From assembly GCA_036659415.1 (NCBI GenBank), contig JAVXCQ010000001.1, positions 77,558-141,557 on the forward strand: a stretch of DNA of 64,000 nt, written 5' to 3'. Shown here in pieces: positions 25,731 to 34,109 of this stretch. The number at the start of each line of letters is the position of its first letter. Positions within the stretch are counted from its first letter, which is position 1. The position numbers and the translations under genes were made by a program. Origin of the DNA: JAVXCQ01 sp036659415. GTDB taxonomy: Bacteria; Bacillota; Negativicutes; Acidaminococcales; Acidaminococcaceae. The notes beneath the pieces are model-generated. The model did no database searches and was not told the DNA's origin. It saw only the letters and a program-made list of their open reading frames with translations.

Positions 25731-26549
25731 ATGGACTTTTTAACAACTAATGACCCACTGGTCTTAACCGCTATCGCCACGGGCTTTACCTGGGGCATGA
25801 CTGCTTTGGGCGCTGCTCTTGTTTTCTTTTTTAAAGAAATTAATCAAAAACTTTTGAATATGATGTTGGGCTTTGCTGCCGGCATTATGGTAGCGGCCAG
25901 CTTTTGGTCTCTCTTAGCTCCGGCCATTGAGCTAGCCGAGGGGCGTGCCATCCCAGCATGGGCCATTGCCACGATAGGTTTTCTCACCGGTGCCATCTTC
26001 TTGTGGATTTCTGACCAACTCATGCCTCATATTCACTTTGGTGCCAAACCGGGGGAAGAAGAAGGTATCCACACCACACTTAGAAGAAGTATTCTTTTGG
26101 TCTTTTCCATTACGCTCCATAATATCCCGGAAGGTCTAGCCGTAGGTGTGGCCTTTGGTGCCGCCGCACAAGTTTCCGGTGAAGCTGCCCTCTTGTCTGC
26201 CGTAGCTGTGGCTTTGGGTATCGGCATTCAGAACTTTCCGGAAGGTGCCGCTGTTTCTATTCCTCTCCGCCGAGAGGGGTTGAGCCGTTGGAAAAGCTTT
26301 ATGTACGGACAAGCTTCTGGCTTAGTAGAACCCATGGCCGGTCTTGCCGGTGTCCTCCTTGTAGAATCCATGCAGGGTATTTTACCCTACGCCCTAGCTT
26401 TTGCTGCCGGTGCTATGATTTACGTTGTTGTGGAAGAACTCATTCCCGAGTCCCAATCCGGTCGTGATCACAGCAGTACTCACCGTGCTACTTTTGGTTT
26501 TATTTTTGGTTTTACGATTATGATGATTTTAGATGTAGCCCTCGGCTAA
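25731..26549 (+). CDS. ZIP-family divalent metal transporter
   Basis: A 272-residue membrane protein with eight predicted helices and the two family signature helices: HNIPEGLAVGVAFG and GIQNFPEGAAVSIPLR, which supply the metal-binding histidine, asparagine and glutamate residues of ZupT-type carriers. A short charged loop (HIHFGAKPGEEEG) lies between helices 3 and 4. It follows the ferritin-VIT gene by 30 bases and is probably co-transcribed. Zinc, iron or manganese are all possible substrates; pairing with a ferritin-type exporter suggests metal homeostasis under oxidative stress. Confidence 0.9.
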   Translation: MDFLTTNDPLVLTAIATGFTWGMTALGAALVFFFKEINQKLLNMMLGFAAGIMVAASFWSLLAPAIELAEGRAIPAWAIATIGFLTGAIFLWISDQLMPHIHFGAKPGEEEGIHTTLRRSILLVFSITLHNIPEGLAVGVAFGAAAQVSGEAALLSAVAVALGIGIQNFPEGAAVSIPLRREGLSRWKSFMYGQASGLVEPMAGLAGVLLVESMQGILPYALAFAAGAMIYVVVEELIPESQSGRDHSSTHRATFGFIFGFTIMMILDVALG

Positions 26550-26660
26550 GTTTAGCCCCTTAATTTAGTTTACTTCCCCGGCTTAATTGCTTTTTCCAGT
26601 ACTTGAACGCAGGTAGTGGCACGGGGAAATATAAATATTTTGAAGAAAGAAGGCTTTATT

Positions 26661-27041
26661 ATGACAGAAGTTAAGTTCTTTATTTGCAAACATTGTGGCA
26701 ACATCGTAGGTATGATTTTCAATTCCGGTATGCCTCTAGTCTGCTGTGGCGAAAAAATGCAGGAGCTAGTCCCTAACACCGTTGATGCCGCTACCGAAAA
26801 ACACGTCCCGGTTGTAGATTGCGCGGCCGGTAATCAAATTATCGTTAAAGTAGGCAGCGTCCCCCATCCAATGGAAGAAAAACACTTTATCCAATGGATT
26901 TATATCCAAACTAAAAACGGTGGTCAACGCCATACTTTCAAACCCGGCGATGCTCCGGTAGCAACCTTTGTCCTTGCACCTGGCGATGAATATCTCGCTG
27001 CTTACGAATATTGCAACCTCCATGGTCTGTGGAAAATCTAA
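26661..27041 (+). CDS. Desulfoferrodoxin (superoxide reductase)
   Basis: A 126-residue non-haem iron protein that reduces superoxide to peroxide in anaerobes. The N-terminal desulforedoxin domain has CKHCGN and CCGEKM (four cysteines for the Fe(Cys)4 centre I). The C-terminal domain supplies the centre II ligands: EKHVPVV (glutamate, lysine and histidine), HPMEEKHFIQWI and CNLHGLW. The true start is the ATG at 26661; an earlier frame opening at 26616 adds a non-homologous extension. The gene is last in the metal-transport cluster and is followed by a strong terminator. Confidence 0.96.
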   Translation: MTEVKFFICKHCGNIVGMIFNSGMPLVCCGEKMQELVPNTVDAATEKHVPVVDCAAGNQIIVKVGSVPHPMEEKHFIQWIYIQTKNGGQRHTFKPGDAPVATFVLAPGDEYLAAYEYCNLHGLWKI

Positions 27042-27058
27042 CTCCTAGTTTAAACCCA

Positions 27059-27093
27059 AGTCCGACACCGTTAACTGGTGTCGGACTTTTTTG
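27059..27093 (+). terminator. Terminator of the superoxide reductase gene
   Basis: Perfect 11-bp stem AGTCCGACACC (27059-27069 with 27077-27087) followed by TTTTTT on the plus strand. Confidence 0.95.
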
Positions 27094-27124
27094 TGCCCAT
27101 TTTTGGTTGCCCACAACTAGTACC

Positions 27125-27168
27125 AAAAAGCAGCAGGCTAGGGTATTTGCCCCTGCCTGCTGCTTTTT
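27125..27168 (-). terminator. Terminator of the FMN-dependent dehydrogenase gene
   Basis: Perfect 14-bp stem (AAAAAGCAGCAGGC at 27125-27138, complement at 27155-27168), T-run on the minus strand. Confidence 0.92.
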
Positions 27169-27179
27169 AACTTTTAGTC

Positions 27180-28190
27180 TTAATAGATAATATCCTTATT
27201 AATTGCGGCTAAATCCTGACGGCCGGTCATAATCATTGCTGCTACCAGTTCTTCCTGCAAATGTTTAAACAAACAGGTGACGCCAGCTACTCCGCCGGCA
27301 CCGGCCTGAGTCACAGGTCGCCCCACTAAGACGGCATCTGCCCCTAGCGCTAGCATTTTAAGCACATCAAAACCGGTACGAATACCACCATCAACAAAAA
27401 TTTTCATTTTACCGCCTACTGCCTGGACAATACTCGGTAATACGGTAGCTGTACCCGGCGTATGATCTAACACCCGCCCACCATGGTTGGAAACTACAAT
27501 ACCGTCGATGCCGGCACGCAAGCAACAAGCTGCATCTTCCGGCTCCATAATCCCTTTAATAATTAGCGGTAAAGTAATATTTTGTTTCAGTTCTACTAGT
27601 TCTTGATAAGTTTTAGGACCTACCGGTTGTCCCGAAACGGTCATGTTAATCAAAGCAGCAGCGTCCACATCAATGGCTACTGCCAGTGCCCCACTAGCTG
27701 CTGCTTGGGCGGCCAACGCAATAATTTGGTCATTGGGCCGCGGTTTAATAGTGGGAATACCCCAGCCACCAGCCTCCCGCACTGCCTGTAATCCCCCTTG
27801 ATAAATAGCTGGCAATTTACCATCGCCTACCATGCCTAGGGCTCCGGCGGCTTTTGCCCCCTCAAGTACGGCTCGGGCATACTCCTCTTCCGTAATATAG
27901 TTGTTCCAATTAAAAGCAATGCCGCCAATCGGTGCCGCCAAAACAGGCATGGTCAGTTGCCGTCCCCACAAAGTAAAAGTAGTATCCGGTTCCGTCACGT
28001 TATGAATAATCCGTTGTCTCAACTGCACCGCCGCTAGAGCACTAATATTATTACGAAAAGCCTGTCCCGACCCTACACCACCGGCACCAGGTATTTCCCC
28101 TGCGCAAGCTCTGCCATCACAAACAGGGCACATTCTGCACGCCTGACCAAATTTTTCCCGCCCTAAGGCACGTAGTGTTTGCATATCCAT
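27180..28190 (-). CDS. FMN-dependent alpha-hydroxy-acid dehydrogenase-like protein
   Basis: A 336-residue TIM-barrel flavoprotein of the lactate oxidase/glycolate oxidase/IDI-2 superfamily. Visible features are PVLAAPIGG (start of the FMN barrel), LPLIIKGIMEPEDA (lysine and FMN contacts), GIVVSNHGGRVLDHTPGT (catalytic histidine region) and VDGGIRTGFDVLKMLALGADAVLVGRP (phosphate binding). The N-terminus is unusual: CRMCPVCDGRACAG (residues 18-31) has four cysteines spaced like a metal or Fe-S site, seen in anaerobe homologues but not in classical lactate oxidases. The substrate is unknown. It is monocistronic with its own terminator. Confidence 0.85.
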   Translation of the reverse strand: MDMQTLRALGREKFGQACRMCPVCDGRACAGEIPGAGGVGSGQAFRNNISALAAVQLRQRIIHNVTEPDTTFTLWGRQLTMPVLAAPIGGIAFNWNNYITEEEYARAVLEGAKAAGALGMVGDGKLPAIYQGGLQAVREAGGWGIPTIKPRPNDQIIALAAQAAASGALAVAIDVDAAALINMTVSGQPVGPKTYQELVELKQNITLPLIIKGIMEPEDAACCLRAGIDGIVVSNHGGRVLDHTPGTATVLPSIVQAVGGKMKIFVDGGIRTGFDVLKMLALGADAVLVGRPVTQAGAGGVAGVTCLFKHLQEELVAAMIMTGRQDLAAINKDIIY

Positions 28191-28257
28191 TTGTTCTCAA
28201 CCTCTTTTCCACTTTAATCAAGCTCTGCTTTTATTATACAACAAATCTCCCGCAAAC

Positions 28258-28290
28258 TAAAAAAGGCAAGTAGCCTAAAGCTACCTGCCT
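28258..28290 (-). terminator. Terminator of the M23 peptidase gene
   Basis: Stem AGGCAAGTAGC/GCTACCTGCCT (28264-28274 with 28280-28290, one mismatch) followed by six T on the minus strand. Confidence 0.85.
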
Positions 28291-28309
28291 GTAATGCGAG
28301 GGACTGTCC

Positions 28310-29221
28310 TTACCGATACAAAAATTGTAGGGGGTCAGTGGGTTCACCGTTTTTCCGCACTTCAAAATGTACGTGGGGTCCGGTACTATAACCGCTACTA
28401 CCCACATAGCCTATAATAGCACCCCGTTGCACCTGGGAACCGGCTTCTACGGCTAAGGCGCTCATATGTCCGTAAGCTGTAGTCAACCCCTCTGCGTGTT
28501 CTAGCCGCACATAGCGTCCGTACCCACCATTCCAACCAGCCTTAGCTACATAGCCGCTGGCCGAAGCATACACTGGTGCTCCGTAGCTAGCCGCAATATC
28601 AATACCGGGATGAAAATCCGCTCCGGCGCCAAAAGGATCCGGGCGACCACCATAGGGAGAAGAGATTTCGCCACCCTCAGTAGGCCACAGATTAGGCGTG
28701 GCTTGTTGCTGATTAAGTTGTACCAACATATTGCTCAAATTTTCTCTTTTATAAGCAATCCGTTCTTCCAAAACTTTATATTGTCTGCTGAGCAAATCAA
28801 AGGTAGAAAGCGAGGTACTACCTGCTCCCCCCTGCCCTTTCAGATCAGCCTCCCGAGAAGCACGATCGATACCGCTGCGAGAGCTTTGTTCGCCATCTTT
28901 TTCTAATTTTCTCCGGACTTGATTTTCCAAAGTAGCCAGCGTCGCCAACTGCTTTTGCATCTTTTCGTTGTCCGCCACCAGCTGTTGTAATTTTTCTGTT
29001 TGCTGACCATATTGACTGCGATAAACACTCAGTTCCTGCTGCTCACAATGTGCTTGGTACACATCGTGTCCTACCTTAGCTACGCCGCCTAAAAGGCAAA
29101 CCGTAACTAGGCCTAAAATCGCTACCACTTGTTTGGTCAAATAAAAGGTTTGAGGTGCTTTGCCAGGGCGTGACCAAGTGAAACTATACTTGTCCGTTAC
29201 CGGTTGTTTTTGTTGTTCCAT
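28310..29221 (-). CDS. Membrane-anchored M23 (LytM) metallopeptidase
   Basis: A 303-residue cell-envelope protein. A single membrane helix (about residues 28-48, QVVAILGLVTVCLLGGVAK) is followed by an extracytoplasmic coiled coil (residues 55-110 and 145-175), then a C-terminal LytM domain from about residue 190 with zinc motif HPGIDIA and the HVHFEVRKNGEPTDP block. Both the first histidine/aspartate and the HxH are present, so it should be an active endopeptidase on peptidoglycan cross-links. The start follows GGAGG by seven bases. It lies just downstream of a MurJ/SpoVB-type flippase gene, consistent with envelope biogenesis. Confidence 0.92.
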   Translation of the reverse strand: MEQQKQPVTDKYSFTWSRPGKAPQTFYLTKQVVAILGLVTVCLLGGVAKVGHDVYQAHCEQQELSVYRSQYGQQTEKLQQLVADNEKMQKQLATLATLENQVRRKLEKDGEQSSRSGIDRASREADLKGQGGAGSTSLSTFDLLSRQYKVLEERIAYKRENLSNMLVQLNQQQATPNLWPTEGGEISSPYGGRPDPFGAGADFHPGIDIAASYGAPVYASASGYVAKAGWNGGYGRYVRLEHAEGLTTAYGHMSALAVEAGSQVQRGAIIGYVGSSGYSTGPHVHFEVRKNGEPTDPLQFLYR

Positions 29222-29321
29222 CCTTTAGCCTCCTCAGTGTTTTTTATTTTCCCATATTTAACAAATTTTTTCAAATTTCTTCAAATTAGTTTTCAAAAAA
29301 ATCACATTTTCCTTATTTTAT

Positions 29322-30938
29322 TTAGTGAAAATAGCCAAACTTTTGTCCCCAGCTCAAAAGATGCCTTCCAGCAAACGGTAAATGCTCTACGTCTTCTCGT
29401 TGTAAGCCGCCAATCACGACTAGCACTACACCATAAACCGGTACAGCAGCTAGCATGGCCGCCAAAATATTCCAAGCGCCCCACGTAGGCGTTACGGCCA
29501 ATACGCCCACTACTGCGGCTCCCATAACGGCCGAAGCTACTATGGTTTTGACAACTCCCAACACCGGTAATGCAAAATCGGTATATTTATAGATAAAAAT
29601 CAAGTTCAGCACTGCCGCTAGGCCAATATCAGCCACCGTAGCCCAGGCCGCACCTTTAATACCCAGCCAGGGAATAGCCGTCAGATACCAATTAAGGCCT
29701 ACTTTAGCGGCGCCAGCCGCCAACATATTGACCACCGGGATAGTAGTCTTGCCCAAACCCTGCAAAATACCTGTACTAACCTGATGTAAACCCAAAAGAA
29801 AAATCGCCATACTCATGGTTTGAATTGCCGGTGCCGCCAGCGGTGCATTGTAAATCATCGCTGCGATTTTTTCGGCTAGCAAAAACAGTCCTACCGAGCA
29901 AGGAATAGTGATAATAGAAGCCACCCTAAAGGCAGTTTTGGTCTTTTCCTTAATGCCCAAAAAATCACCCAACGCCCGTGATTCGGCAATCGCCGGTACT
30001 AAACTAATGGACAGGGACGCCGTCAAGATAGTAGAAAGATTAACAAGGGGCACGGCCATGCCGGTCAAATAACCAAAAAGCTCCGTAGCGTGTCCTACTG
30101 CAAAACCGGCTGTTTCTAAGCGTGCTGGTACAATTAATAAATCCAGATTCGCCACCACAGGTAGCATTAAGCTCGACATAGAAACAGGTAGTGCCAAGGC
30201 CACCAAGCGCCGCACCACTGACCAGGCCGGTTCCTTCACCGCTCCGAGGGCCTGCCTTACCAGCTCACCTTTGAACTGTTTTTTCAGTCGGTTATAGAAC
30301 CAGCACAGCACCAATAGCCCGCACAAAGCACCCACACCGGCACCCATGCTAGCACCACCGGCAGCGTAGGCTAACCCCTGGGGCATTAAAAGATTGGCAA
30401 AAAAAATCATGGTCACCACCCGCGTCAACTGCTCCACAATTTCTGAAGCAGCCGTTGGCGTCATAATCTGCCAGCCTTGCAAATAACCCCGAAAACTGGA
30501 AAGGAACGTCACAAAAAAGACCGCCGGCGCCAAGGCAATAATCGAATAATAGGCCCTCGCATCACGAATCCAGTGATAATCAATAAGCCACCTAGCACCC
30601 ACTAACAGTGCCAAAGAAAAAATCAGCCCGGTCACAAAAAGTAGCCGCAGAGAAATATGAAATACTCGCTTAGCACCTAAATAATCGTGTTGAGCGATCT
30701 TCTCCGCTGTAATAATAGAAATAGCCACCGGAATGCCGGCAGAAGAAACGGTAATTGCCATTAAATAGATGGGGAAACCCATTTGGTACAGCCCAATGCC
30801 CTCTCCCCCCATAATGCGAGAAAGGATAATCCAATTAAGAGAGCCAATTACCTTAACGACAATACTGGACACTGTAAGAATTAATGTCCCTTTGAGAAAT
30901 TTATGGTTATTTGTACCTGCTTGTTGTTTTTTGTCCAT
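29322..30938 (-). CDS. MOP-superfamily lipid flippase (SpoVB/MurJ-like)
   Basis: An integral membrane protein of about 540 residues with some 14 predicted helices, of the polysaccharide-exporter group related to SpoVB and MurJ. The first helix is followed by SLNWIILSRIMGGEGIGLYQMGFPIYLMAI, a family hallmark, and each half has AxxxGxxxx membrane helices. It probably moves lipid-linked cell-wall precursors or polysaccharide units across the membrane. The frame opens at 30971, but the ATG at 30938, after AAGGCGG, is at least as likely; the difference is 11 residues. A -35 TTGTAA with -10 GATAAT lies upstream near 31000. Confidence 0.85.
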   Translation of the reverse strand: MDKKQQAGTNNHKFLKGTLILTVSSIVVKVIGSLNWIILSRIMGGEGIGLYQMGFPIYLMAITVSSAGIPVAISIITAEKIAQHDYLGAKRVFHISLRLLFVTGLIFSLALLVGARWLIDYHWIRDARAYYSIIALAPAVFFVTFLSSFRGYLQGWQIMTPTAASEIVEQLTRVVTMIFFANLLMPQGLAYAAGGASMGAGVGALCGLLVLCWFYNRLKKQFKGELVRQALGAVKEPAWSVVRRLVALALPVSMSSLMLPVVANLDLLIVPARLETAGFAVGHATELFGYLTGMAVPLVNLSTILTASLSISLVPAIAESRALGDFLGIKEKTKTAFRVASIITIPCSVGLFLLAEKIAAMIYNAPLAAPAIQTMSMAIFLLGLHQVSTGILQGLGKTTIPVVNMLAAGAAKVGLNWYLTAIPWLGIKGAAWATVADIGLAAVLNLIFIYKYTDFALPVLGVVKTIVASAVMGAAVVGVLAVTPTWGAWNILAAMLAAVPVYGVVLVVIGGLQREDVEHLPFAGRHLLSWGQKFGYFH

Positions 30939-31043
30939 GCCGGCCGCCTTATCTAGATTGTGCTTACCCATAATTCACATAACTATACATTTTTAATTAT
31001 CCTCTGATACTGACTATTTTACAAGTCTTTTTTCTCCTAACGA

Positions 31044-31072
31044 TTGCTTTCCGCAAAGTCACTTGGTACAAT
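31044..31072 (+). promoter_or_regulatory. Promoter of the first BMP lipoprotein gene
   Basis: -35 TTGCTT (31044-31049), 17-base spacer, -10 TACAAT (31067-31072). The second paralogue has the same hexamers and spacing 1217 bases downstream. Confidence 0.75.
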
Positions 31073-31109
31073 AAAAGTAACTTTTAAACAATTTAAAGGA
31101 GGCTTCTCT

Positions 31110-32204
31110 ATGCAAAAACTTTTCGCCCTAGCTCTGGCACTAGTCCTTACCTGCGGTACTCTAGTGGGGTGCGGCGGCGACAAAAAGTCCCCCGACACCT
31201 CGCCGGCTACTAAAACCAAAGTTGCTTTTGTCTACGTTAGCTCGGCCAAAGATGGTGGTTATTCCTATGCCCATGACCTAGGACGCCAGTATGTGGACAA
31301 ACATTTGCCCAACGTGCAAACGACCTTTATGGAAGCTGTCCCCGAGGGCTCCGATGCGGAACGCGTCATTACTCAATTGGCTGCCCAGGGAAACAAAATC
31401 ATCTTTACCACCAGTTTCGGCTATATGGATCCCACCATTAATGTAGCCAAAAAATATCCAGATATTACTTTTCTTCATTGCTCTGGCTTTAAAACAGCTC
31501 CCAATGTTGGCACCTACTTTGGCCGGATATATGAATCCCGTTATTTAACCGGTATGGTGGCGGCTAAAACCACCAAAACCAATACCATTGGTTACGTAGC
31601 AGCCTTCCCTATTCCGGAAGTCGTCCGGGGCATTAATGCCTTTACCCTAGGTGCTCAAGCCGTTAATCCTCATGTCAAAGTCCAGGTACTATGGACCAAT
31701 ACCTGGTATAACCCGGCTACGGAAAAACAAGCGGCAATTACCCTTTTAGATGCCGGAGCTGATGTCATCGCCCAACACCAAAACACGCCCGGCCCACAAC
31801 AGGCAGCTGAAGAAAAAGGTAAATATGGCATCGGCTATAACGTAGATATGTCAACGGCCGCACCCACTGCTTCTCTCACTTCAGCTGTGTGGAATTGGGG
31901 TCCCTACTATGTGAAAACTATTCAAAACGTTCTGGCTGGCACCTGGAAGTCCGGTGCTTATTGGGGTGAAATGAAAGACCAAGTAGTTGATATCGCACCT
32001 TACGGCCCGGCTGTATCCGCCGAAGCCAAAAAACTAACTGACGCCGCCAAGGCCAAAATTATTGATGGTAGTCTTAACGTCTTTACCGGTCCACTCAAGG
32101 ATCAAAACGGCAACGAAAAAATTCCCGCCGGTCAAACCATCAGTGATGAAGACCTCCTCAAGATGGATTGGTTCGTTCAAGGCGTGTACGGTAATATTAA
32201 ATAA
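31110..32204 (+). CDS. BMP-family substrate-binding lipoprotein, tandem copy 1
   Basis: Extracytoplasmic solute-binding lipoprotein of the basic-membrane-protein (PnrA/Med) family, usually nucleoside- or purine-related ABC importers. The signal peptide ends in the lipobox LVGC with the lipidated cysteine at residue 21. The mature part begins near VAFVYVSSAKDGGYSYAHD and keeps family blocks TSFGYMDPTINVAKKYPDITF, VGTYFGRIYESRYLTGMVAA and DVIAQHQ. The ATG at 31110 follows AAAGGAGG; an earlier start at 31044 lies in the promoter. No permease or ATPase gene is adjacent, so its transporter partners are elsewhere or it acts as a receptor. Confidence 0.92.
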   Translation: MQKLFALALALVLTCGTLVGCGGDKKSPDTSPATKTKVAFVYVSSAKDGGYSYAHDLGRQYVDKHLPNVQTTFMEAVPEGSDAERVITQLAAQGNKIIFTTSFGYMDPTINVAKKYPDITFLHCSGFKTAPNVGTYFGRIYESRYLTGMVAAKTTKTNTIGYVAAFPIPEVVRGINAFTLGAQAVNPHVKVQVLWTNTWYNPATEKQAAITLLDAGADVIAQHQNTPGPQQAAEEKGKYGIGYNVDMSTAAPTASLTSAVWNWGPYYVKTIQNVLAGTWKSGAYWGEMKDQVVDIAPYGPAVSAEAKKLTDAAKAKIIDGSLNVFTGPLKDQNGNEKIPAGQTISDEDLLKMDWFVQGVYGNIK

Positions 32205-32215
32205 GTCGGTAGCTC

Positions 32216-32250
32216 AAGACCGGTAGCAGCTTCTGCTACCGGTCTTTTTA
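32216..32250 (+). terminator. Terminator between the two BMP lipoprotein genes
   Basis: Perfect 14-bp stem AAGACCGGTAGCAG (32216-32229 with 32233-32246), followed by TTTTT. Confidence 0.93.
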
Positions 32251-32260
32251 GGTTTAAGGA

Positions 32261-32289
32261 TTGCTTTCCTTTGGTACTCTTGATACAAT
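32261..32289 (+). promoter_or_regulatory. Promoter of the second BMP lipoprotein gene
   Basis: -35 TTGCTT (32261-32266), 17-base spacer, -10 TACAAT (32284-32289), a copy of the promoter at 31044. Confidence 0.75.
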
Positions 32290-32325
32290 AAAGTCAAATT
32301 ATAAAAAACTCAAGGAGGCTTCCCC

Positions 32326-33420
32326 ATGAAAAAACTCTTAATCCTGGCGCTGACGCTAGCAGTTGCTTGCGGCGCTCTTGTTGGTTGCGGTGGCGACAAA
32401 AAAGCTACTGACAAAAAAAACGGTGAAAAAACCAAGGTCGCTTTTGTGTACATTAGCTCTGCCAATGATGGTGGCTACTCCATGGCTCACGACATCGGCC
32501 GCCAATATGTAGACAAAAATCTACCCAACGTGCAAACCAGCTTCGTCGAAGCAGTTCCCTCCGGCGCTGACGCCGAACGTGTTATCAATCAATTAGCCGC
32601 TCAAGGTAATAAAATAATCTTTACCACCAGCTTCGGCTATATGGATCCTACCATTAATGTTGCTAAAAAATATCCTGATATTACTTTCCTCCATTGCTCC
32701 GGTTATAAAACTGCCCCTAATGTGGGGACTTACTTTGGCCGGATGTATGAAGCCCGTTATTTAACCGGTATGGTGGCAGCTAAAACCACTAAAACCAACA
32801 CTATCGGCTATGTAGCAGCTTTTCCTATTCCGGAAGTTGTCCGTGGTATTAACGCCTTTACTCTTGGTGCCCGTGCCGTTAACCCTGACGTAAAGGTTCA
32901 AGTTGTCTGGACCAACACCTGGTACAATCCGGCCGGTGAAAAACAAGCGGCTATGACCCTTTTAGATGCTGGTGCCGATGTTATTGCTCAACATCAAGAT
33001 ACTTTTGGCCCGCAACAAGCTGCGGAAGAACGTGGCAAATACAGTATCGGTTACAATATGGATGCTGCCAAATTTGCACCGCACGCTGCCCTTACTTCTG
33101 CTGTTTGGAACTGGGGTCCTTACTATGTAAAAACCATTCAAGATATTTTAGCCGGCAAGTGGCAGGGTGGTGCCTACTGGGGTGAAATGAAAGACCAAGT
33201 TATCGATATTGCCCCTTATGGTCCAGGCGTAAGTGCAGACACTAAAAAGCTAGTCGACGCTGCTAAAGCCAAAATTATTGATGGTAGCCTTAAAGTTTTT
33301 GTCGGCCCGATTAAAGACCAAAATGGTAATGAAAAAGTCGCTGCCGGTCAAACCATCAGTGATAGCGATTTGCTAAAAATAGATTGGTTCGTGCAAGGTG
33401 TAGACGGTAATATTAATTAA
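32326..33420 (+). CDS. BMP-family substrate-binding lipoprotein, tandem copy 2
   Basis: Paralogue of the 31110-32204 gene with identical length (364 residues) and roughly 80 percent identity by eye. It has its own signal peptide with lipobox LVGC (cysteine at residue 21), and the same ligand-binding blocks. Differences are spread over the surface rather than clustered: EAVPSGADAERVINQ, GRMYEARYL and FGPQQAAEERGKYSIGY. Starts and ends are each offset by 1216 bases from copy 1, and the promoter was duplicated too, so expression may be independent. Copy number could raise binding capacity or change ligand preference. Confidence 0.92.
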   Translation: MKKLLILALTLAVACGALVGCGGDKKATDKKNGEKTKVAFVYISSANDGGYSMAHDIGRQYVDKNLPNVQTSFVEAVPSGADAERVINQLAAQGNKIIFTTSFGYMDPTINVAKKYPDITFLHCSGYKTAPNVGTYFGRMYEARYLTGMVAAKTTKTNTIGYVAAFPIPEVVRGINAFTLGARAVNPDVKVQVVWTNTWYNPAGEKQAAMTLLDAGADVIAQHQDTFGPQQAAEERGKYSIGYNMDAAKFAPHAALTSAVWNWGPYYVKTIQDILAGKWQGGAYWGEMKDQVIDIAPYGPGVSADTKKLVDAAKAKIIDGSLKVFVGPIKDQNGNEKVAAGQTISDSDLLKIDWFVQGVDGNIN

Positions 33421-33466
33421 GCGTCGCCACAAAATATGAGCAACAAACCGTATCGTTAATTTACAA

Positions 33467-33496
33467 AGGCCCCACCGCATTGCGGTGGGGTCTTTG
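33467..33496. terminator. Terminator after the second BMP gene (also faces a convergent gene)
   Basis: A GC-rich stem of CCCCACCGC with GCGGTGGGG around an ATT loop, followed by TCTTTGTG on the plus strand; the minus strand continues CCTTTG, so it may serve both convergent genes. Confidence 0.85.
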
Positions 33497-33511
33497 TGTT
33501 TAAACTAGTCT

Positions 33512-33952
33512 TTAAATTTTTACATCGATTTGTGCTGACACACCGACACCTTGCACTCGGCTAAAATTAGTAGGGTTTTTACTGTCAATCGGAATTAGAG
33601 CCTTAACCCGAAAACCATTGTTCAAGAAATTGCCCTCCAATTGCAAAGCAGATTGGCACTCATCTACCAGGGCTTGCGGTCCTGATACCTGCGCCGCACC
33701 TACATAGCTGCTGTTACCAACGGTAATCACTGGTACTACTTTAGTCGCATAATCACTGCTAACCCCATACTTAGCCGTTAGGCTATTAATGAACTTATTT
33801 AAGTCCCCCGCATTGCGGTCAACTAAATAGGCAATACCCCCCGTTTTTACTATTTTACCCAGACCATCTAAAAGTCCTGCGTGCACGGTTGGCATGGAAT
33901 TCCCCAAAATAAATCCACAAAGAGCGGCAACGATAATTGTTTTCTTCTGCAT
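33512..33952 (-). CDS. Small exported protein of unknown function
   Basis: I do not recognise a named family. The 146-residue protein has a typical signal peptide (residues 1-25, KK, hydrophobic core IIVAALCGFILGNSM, cleavage after VHA). The mature part contains GLLDGLGKIVKTGGIAYLVDRNAGDLNKFINSLTAKYG, then beta-rich sequence with a GVGVSAQIDVKI end. It therefore looks like a small secreted or periplasmic/surface protein of about 120 residues. No cysteines in the mature part except one (C115 region), so disulfide stabilisation is unlikely. It is monocistronic and faces the BMP genes. Confidence 0.75.
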   Translation of the reverse strand: MQKKTIIVAALCGFILGNSMPTVHAGLLDGLGKIVKTGGIAYLVDRNAGDLNKFINSLTAKYGVSSDYATKVVPVITVGNSSYVGAAQVSGPQALVDECQSALQLEGNFLNNGFRVKALIPIDSKNPTNFSRVQGVGVSAQIDVKI

Positions 33953-34073
33953 TAGTACAACCTCCTCACAAGCTTAATTGCTTACTACTTCCACATTTAC
34001 CGTAATAATCCTTTATTTTATCTAGGATTTCTTCCGCTACCTGCTTGTTCGCCATACTACCTAGCTTTTATGT

Positions 34074-34079
34074 TATAAT
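34074..34079 (+). promoter_or_regulatory. Extended -10 promoter of the fetAB-like operon
   Basis: TGTTATAAT, an extended -10 with a perfect hexamer, lies 30 bases before the start codon; no convincing -35 is visible. Confidence 0.6.
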
Positions 34080-34109
34080 GAACTTATTACTTTTAAGGAG
34101 GTTATACAA

